This document shows positions 58,915 to 64,000 of a stretch of 64,000 nucleotides of DNA, in pieces. Where the stretch lies: positions 9,702,663-9,766,662 of the forward strand of contig CM053276.1 in assembly GCA_028583415.1 (NCBI GenBank), given 5' to 3'. This stretch comes from Protea cynaroides. Lineage: Eukaryota > Streptophyta > Magnoliopsida > Proteales > Proteaceae. The notes beneath the pieces were generated by a model that was not told where the DNA came from, made no database searches, and worked only from the letters and a program-made list of their open reading frames with translations. The position numbers and the translations under genes were made by a program. Each line of letters starts with the position of its first letter. Positions within the stretch are counted from its first letter, which is position 1.

Positions 58915-60720
58915 AGAAGAAGAGTTTACCTAAAGTCAGGCTGTCGACAAAGAGGAAGAAGAAGTCTCGATGGGGCTGAGACGCTGAGTGACTCCTTGCA
59001 CAGTGCAGCTGCGGCTAAGAGAAAGAGAGAGTGAGAGACGAATGGAGTAAGGAAGATAAGATTAGGGATCAGGGTATTGGATCTTAAGACATGGTCAGGT
59101 AGGGTCGGCTCGGGCTCTACCCGAGGCCTCAACCCTAACCCGCCCTTACCCTGACAGGGTAAAAATTTCCCTGTACCTTGATTGGGCCCTATCAGGGTAT
59201 GGGCCGGGTGGCCCTGTCCAGGTTTAGGTCGGTTCTGGGCGGGCTCGGGCAGTCATGGAAAAACTTTCACCCCTACTTGCCATGAAGCAGAGGTAGAGGA
59301 GGAGGGATGAGAAGCCACATCAGACATCCGGAAATTATTCAACATATGATAAGCCGTTTTAACACTGAATTTGCCATCCCGGTAAGCTTTCTAGACTAAT
59401 CAATCCTCCTTTGGAAAAAGGCGTAAAAGTATAAGTAAAATGGCTTTCACTTCGTCTGATGAGAATAACGATTGTAGAATGTCCACCTTCTAACAATGAG
59501 CAGCAGTATCAATCAATTCAGAGACAGAATTAAATGGAGAATGAACAGGCTTAGCAGATTGAATATGGTTGGTTGTTCATAAAATTGGGAATCTATGGAT
59601 CCCCCCATATAGAAATCTAATCCCCTTTTCCAACCTGCCAGATAAGCCCTTTGAGTAGAATGTTTCGCCCATGGATAATACTGAGCCATGCTCAAGAAAG
59701 GGAGTGACCTAAACCTGCATGAAGAAAGTCCGAGTGAGGATAGTAAATAGCCTTGAGAAAACGAACCCATGGAGCATCTGGGTTTTGCCATATGCGCTAT
59801 GCAAGTTTAGCTAACAAAGCTTGATTTTGAAGATAAGGATCCCGTAGACCAAGTCCCCCTCGTTCCTTAAAAAGACACAATTGCTCCCATGAAATCTAAT
59901 GAACCCTCTGTTGATTTATACTGCTCCAGTAAAAACATGAGGCTGCTTTCTTAAGATAATTGAAAAAGAATTTAGGTAACTTGAAGTGAGATGCCACATA
60001 ATTAGACATAAGCAAAGCAACTCTTTTAGGAGAGTCTCCTTCTCTGCCTTTGAAAGTAAACAAGCTTTCTACCGTTGCATCTTAGAAATTGATTTATCTA
60101 GTTATTCCTTGAACAATAATTACTTGGAAATCCCAAAGTCCGTAGGCAGGCCGAGATATTTAGAGGGCCCCTCTCCATACTGGATTTTCAGAATCCGAGA
60201 GAACCATCTCCAAAACTTAAAGGGGTTATTTGGACTAAAAGTAAGACTTGATTTTTGGAGATTGACCCTTGGCCCAGAAGCTTTGCAATAAAGGTCAACA
60301 CAAGCTTATAAATTTAGAATTTCATTTAATTTATCCAAAGAAAACATTAGGCAATCATCAGCGAATAGGAGGTGGGTTAAAGGATTGGTTCAACCCTAAT
60401 CCTAATGCCCTTAAGTCTACCTTGAGCTTGTTGATGATTTATGATACATGAAAAGGCATGTGCACAAAGGATGAATATTGCAGGGGATAATGGATAACCC
60501 TACTTGATACCTCGGGTAGGTGTAAAGGAGCCTCGCTCAGCTCCATTGATAAATAGAGTGTAAATGACAGTCCGAATACAATTCATGACCAAGGTAACCC
60601 ACGACTGAGCATACCCCAATCTCCAAAGTAATTGTTCAATAAAGTACCATTCAAGCCTATCGTAGGCCTTCTACATATCCAGTTTAAGAGCCACAAAACA
60701 ATTTTTTTGCATGCTTTTTT
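56829..60720 (-). mobile_element. L1-type LINE, decayed, split by a hAT element
   Basis: On the - strand from the right, RT remnants include the HLLFADD-type box near 60360 and PLSPAIFI-like sequence near 60480. Then come thumb and zinc-knuckle-like regions (59290-59900), the hAT insertion, and the RNase H-like domain at 56829-57310 (PPPQGFVKLNVDAAFQG, GGLGFIVR, GEALGIRNGLDAAIKSG, VEFDCQELINIL). Stops and frameshifts are many. A T-run at 56763-56772 may mark the 3' poly(A). Confidence 0.75.
57826..59275. mobile_element. Non-autonomous hAT element (1,450 bp)
   Basis: TIR TAGGGGTGAA at both ends and perfect 8-bp target duplication CTTGCCAT (57818-57825, 59276-59283), the hAT hallmark. Subterminal regions are full of ACCCT/AGGGT motifs. 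The centre is AT-rich with an (AG)n tract at about 58876-58912. A 95-codon frame at 58569-58856 (+) is not recognisable as transposase. Confidence 0.88.
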
Positions 60721-61998
60721 TTCTTAATGTAAGTTAATGCTTCAAGAGCCATTAAAATATTATCAGTAATCATGCGTTCATGGATAAAGGCTAGCAAGGG
60801 TTCACAGAGTTCAAGAACTAGAATATAATAAATAGTTATGGTAAATGATAGGAAGGGTCTCTCATGGCACTAGATGTCAAAAATAAGCATGTGGGTGACT
60901 AAAGGGCATTCTGTTTTTAATAGTAATGTGCATAAATGCCACCACAGCCCATGGGCATGCGACACGTGGCAGGCTTGATGTCACAGCAGCCGGTGGGGGT
61001 AAATTCAACCATAATTGCATCCATGAGCATGTGTGAAACCAACGATACCAATTTCGGTAAGCAATGGGAAATACGGAGATGGACCTACATCCCAGCCATA
61101 TAAATAGACTCATTTAGTAAAGGTTACATTACTTCTTACATTATCCATGCAATTCCTTGTTCAATTAATCAGTATTGGGTCAGCTGGATTTGCCAACTTG
61201 TATTAGTTCTAGCCATGGCCAATCCTAATCATCCCCCCATTCTTAGGATGATCAAGGGGTAAGGGATTGGGGGCTGAATCGACTGATCCGATTCAGTCTA
61301 ACCCGATACCTTTTTCTTTTTTTTTCTTAATATTCCGTGTCATTTGTTAATGATCTAATAGTTAGGATTGCCATCTAACAATCATCCATGGTTACTAGCA
61401 ATATAAAAATAACATTTATTTTTTATAAAATAAAAATTAATCCCATTCCAAATTCCAAAAAGGTGCCTTTTCTACTGGATCAGACTGATATCAGCTAATC
61501 TAAATGGGTATCAGATATGTTTTAGAACAATGGATACCATGTCTGATACTTGGAAACACAACCTTGACATGGGTGGAATAGGAACATTTTTAATCCAATA
61601 AAATCTGAGTAATCAAATTTGACACCAATAGAGTCATGGTGATTTCGAGCAACATGATCCTTCATTAAAATGCAATTCTACCAAGCTTAATCTATTGACG
61701 GTTTACTCAGTGAACTCACAGAGTCAATCCCTAGACTCAATCAATTTTAGCAGGATTTGGCTCCTCAAGTCGCTGTAGAGGTGGCAATGAGGGGTCAATG
61801 GTTTCCACTTATGCAACTTCAAATCCAAGGGCACGGAGTCAATTGATGCAAAACATGGAAGTGTAACGAGAAGCATCGAAACAAATGCAGAAACCCTCTT
61901 CTTGCAAAAAGAGACCTCCAGAATTTCAAATCGATTTCACATCCTCTACATTCTTCTCCTCCTTCCCAACTAAAACCATCTTTATTCCTCTTCTATCT
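60721..61998. other. No recognised feature
   Basis: AT-rich intergenic sequence with short frames only. No repeat termini seen before the array begins at 61999. Confidence 0.4.
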
Positions 61999-63790
61999 TG
62001 AAAATCTTTGAATAATGCAATTTAGATTGTTGTAACTCAATGCTTTCTGAGGTTGTATTGATCGATATTTATAAAGTACAGTGGTGTATCAAATTACATT
62101 CAATCCCTGATTTATAGTATACAGATTACATTCTATCCCTGATTTCTAGTATAAAGCTAGCTAAAAGTGAGATTGAGATGACTAAGGTTATCACATGTGA
62201 TGAATTTTGCATTGAAGATTGGTTAACATATTCTGTGGATCCTTATCATCTGTAGATTGCATGGCTTGATCTTTATCATTTGTAGATTACGTGGTTTGCA
62301 GATCTTATAGATCCATAGCTGTGGATTGTGGAACCGTAACAACTGTCGATTGCTGATCTTGTAAAATCAGGACAGTTGTGGATTACTGTTTATCATGGCC
62401 CTACAAACTGAATAAAGTGGAACAAAGATGAAGTTTGGATCGTAAATGATGGAGCCGATCAACAGGTAACACTTTGGTAAACACATCAGCAACCTGGTCT
62501 TTGCTGATAAACAATAATCCACAGCTATCATGATTTTACAATACCAGTAATCAACAGTCATTACAGTTCCGCAATCTATAGCTCTGATAGCATGAAAATA
62601 TTTGAATAGTGCAATATAGATTGATGTAACTCAATGCTTTCTAAGGTTGTATTGATCGATATTTATAGAGTATAGTGGTGTATCAAATTACGTTCAATCC
62701 CTGATTTAAGGTATATAGATTACATCATATCCCTAATTTATAGTATACATCTAAGAGTGAGGTTAAGATGACTAAGGTTATCACATGTGATGAGTTTTTC
62801 ATGAAAGGTTGGTTAGCATATTCTATGAATCCTAATCGTCTGTAGATTACGTGACTTGATCCTTATCATATGTAGATTGTGTGGCTTACAGATCTTGTGA
62901 TCCATAGCTCTGGATTGTAAAACTGTAATGGCTGTCGATTGCTGATCTTGTGGAATCGTGATAGCTATAGATTTCTATTTATCATGACCCAACAAATTGA
63001 GCGGAGTGAAGCAAAGATGAAGTTTGGATCATAAATGGTGGAGGCGATTAGTAGGTAACCCTTTTGGTGAACACGTTGGCAATCTGGTCTTTGCTGAAAA
63101 ACAATAATCCACGGCTGTTTTATTCCACAAGATCAGCAATCGACAGTCGTTATAATTTCACAATCTATAGCTCTGATACCAAGAAAAAAATTTAAATAAT
63201 GCAATATAGATTGTTGTAACTCAATGCTTTTTGAGATTGTATAATGTTTTTTGAAGTTGTATATAGTATAGTGGTGTATCAGATTACATTTAATCCCTGA
63301 TTTATAATATACAAATTACATTCAATCCCTGGTTGAAATGACTAAGGTTATCGCATGTGATGAATTTTGCATTGAAGGTTAGTTAGCATATTTTGTGGAT
63401 CCTTATCATTTGTAAATTGTGTGGCTTGATCCTTATCATTTGTAGATTGCGTGGCTTGCAAATCTTATAGGTCCATAGTTGTGCATTATAGAATCGTAAT
63501 GGCTGTTGATTGCTGATCTTGTGGAATCATGACAGCTATAGGTTACTGTTTATCATGGTCCCGCAAACTAAGCGGAGTGGAGCAAAAATGAAATTCTGAT
63601 TGTAAATGGTGGACCTGATCAACAGGAAACCCTTTGGTGAACATGTTGGCAACCTGGTCTTTGCTGATAAACAACAATCCACATCTGTCATGATTCCACA
63701 AGATCAACAATAGAAAGTCATTATGGTTCCATAATCCACAGCTCTGATACCATGAAAATATTTGAATAATGTAATATAGATTGATGAAAA
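61999..63790 (-). mobile_element. Tandem array of a miniature copia-like retroelement (TRIM)
   Basis: LTRs at 61999-62395, 62593-62984, 63182-63555 and 63753 to about 63790 (truncated) alternate with internal domains of about 197 bp. On the - strand each complete LTR starts TGATAAA and ends TTTTCA (one end mutated). LTR ends are followed by TGGTATCAGAGC-like primer sites (initiator tRNA-Met). Each internal part keeps a scrap of copia RNase H (KDQVADVFTK-like) with further stops, and TTTG(C/T)(G/A)GG just before the next LTR. Period 571-594 bp. Confidence 0.8.
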
Positions 63791-64000
63791 ATTTTCATAT
63801 ACACCCCAATAAGGATTGACAACATCATCTACCTCCATAAAATTTCAAAAACCTCAATCACATCTAACTAACTGACGGAATTATTAAAATATAATTTTAC
63901 CCTTCTTATTAAAAATTGAAATATTAAAGGCATATGTTGAATGACTAATTTAACCTTTGTAATGTTATGTATATTGTGTCTCTCTCATATTCAATCTCAC
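63791..64000. other. Possible terminal part of a TIR element at the window edge
   Basis: aaaaattttcatatacacccc followed by acctccataaaatttc and taactgacgga resembles ends of non-autonomous elements with a g(t)aaattaca..cccc style terminus. The other end is outside the window, so unproven. Confidence 0.25.

Noticed and set aside
61999..63790. Simple satellite DNA
   Set aside because: Each unit has TG...CA-type LTR ends, a tRNA-Met primer site and an RNase H scrap, so it is a retroelement chain.

Overview
This is nuclear DNA from a flowering plant. It is AT-rich, its genes carry GT-AG introns, and repeats take up most of the space. I recognise four genes. They are the last exon of TAF9 (TFIID subunit, + strand, left edge), COX6B (cytochrome c oxidase subunit 6b, - strand), a WEB-like coiled-coil protein (- strand), and a class-III-type alcohol dehydrogenase-like gene (- strand, ten exons). 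Fragments of a SUMO-activating enzyme 2 gene and of a PPR gene lie between COX6B and the WEB-like gene. The species cannot be named from this sequence. From memory, Arabidopsis keeps ADH-like genes (At1g22430/At1g22440) beside COX6B-1 (At1g22450), so the ADH-COX6B pairing looks like conserved synteny stretched by repeats.

Layout. 1-478: TAF9 end. 479-3190: no recognised gene. 3190-22700: COX6B, whose last intron (3409-19270, 15.9 kb) holds three RTE-type LINEs. Those LINEs were invaded in turn by three solo LTRs, a 1.8 kb TIR element, a MULE-like MITE and hAT-like MITEs, most of them with readable target-site duplications. 23040-34000: retroelements upstream of COX6B, including three copies (A, B, C) of a 2.3 kb LTR. 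Copy C lies inside B, and B lies inside a decayed Ty3/gypsy integrase. 34000-38190: gene fragments and MITEs. 38195-40810: WEB-like gene. 40820-48800: repeats, a 682-bp solo LTR, an L1 RNase H tail, a miniature LTR element and a SINE. 48823-52970: ADH-like gene, bracketed by a pair of related repeats. 53000-64000: MITEs (one a nearly perfect GC-rich palindrome), an L1 LINE split by a hAT element, and a tandem array of a miniature copia-like retroelement.

The genes form no operon or pathway; each is a separate nuclear housekeeping-type gene. Two points stand out. Three unrelated families of miniature LTR retroelements (TRIM/SMART type) occur as chains of shared LTRs or repeated copies. All three copies of the 2.3 kb LTR keep a short reading frame of identical length behind a conserved splice-acceptor-like sequence.
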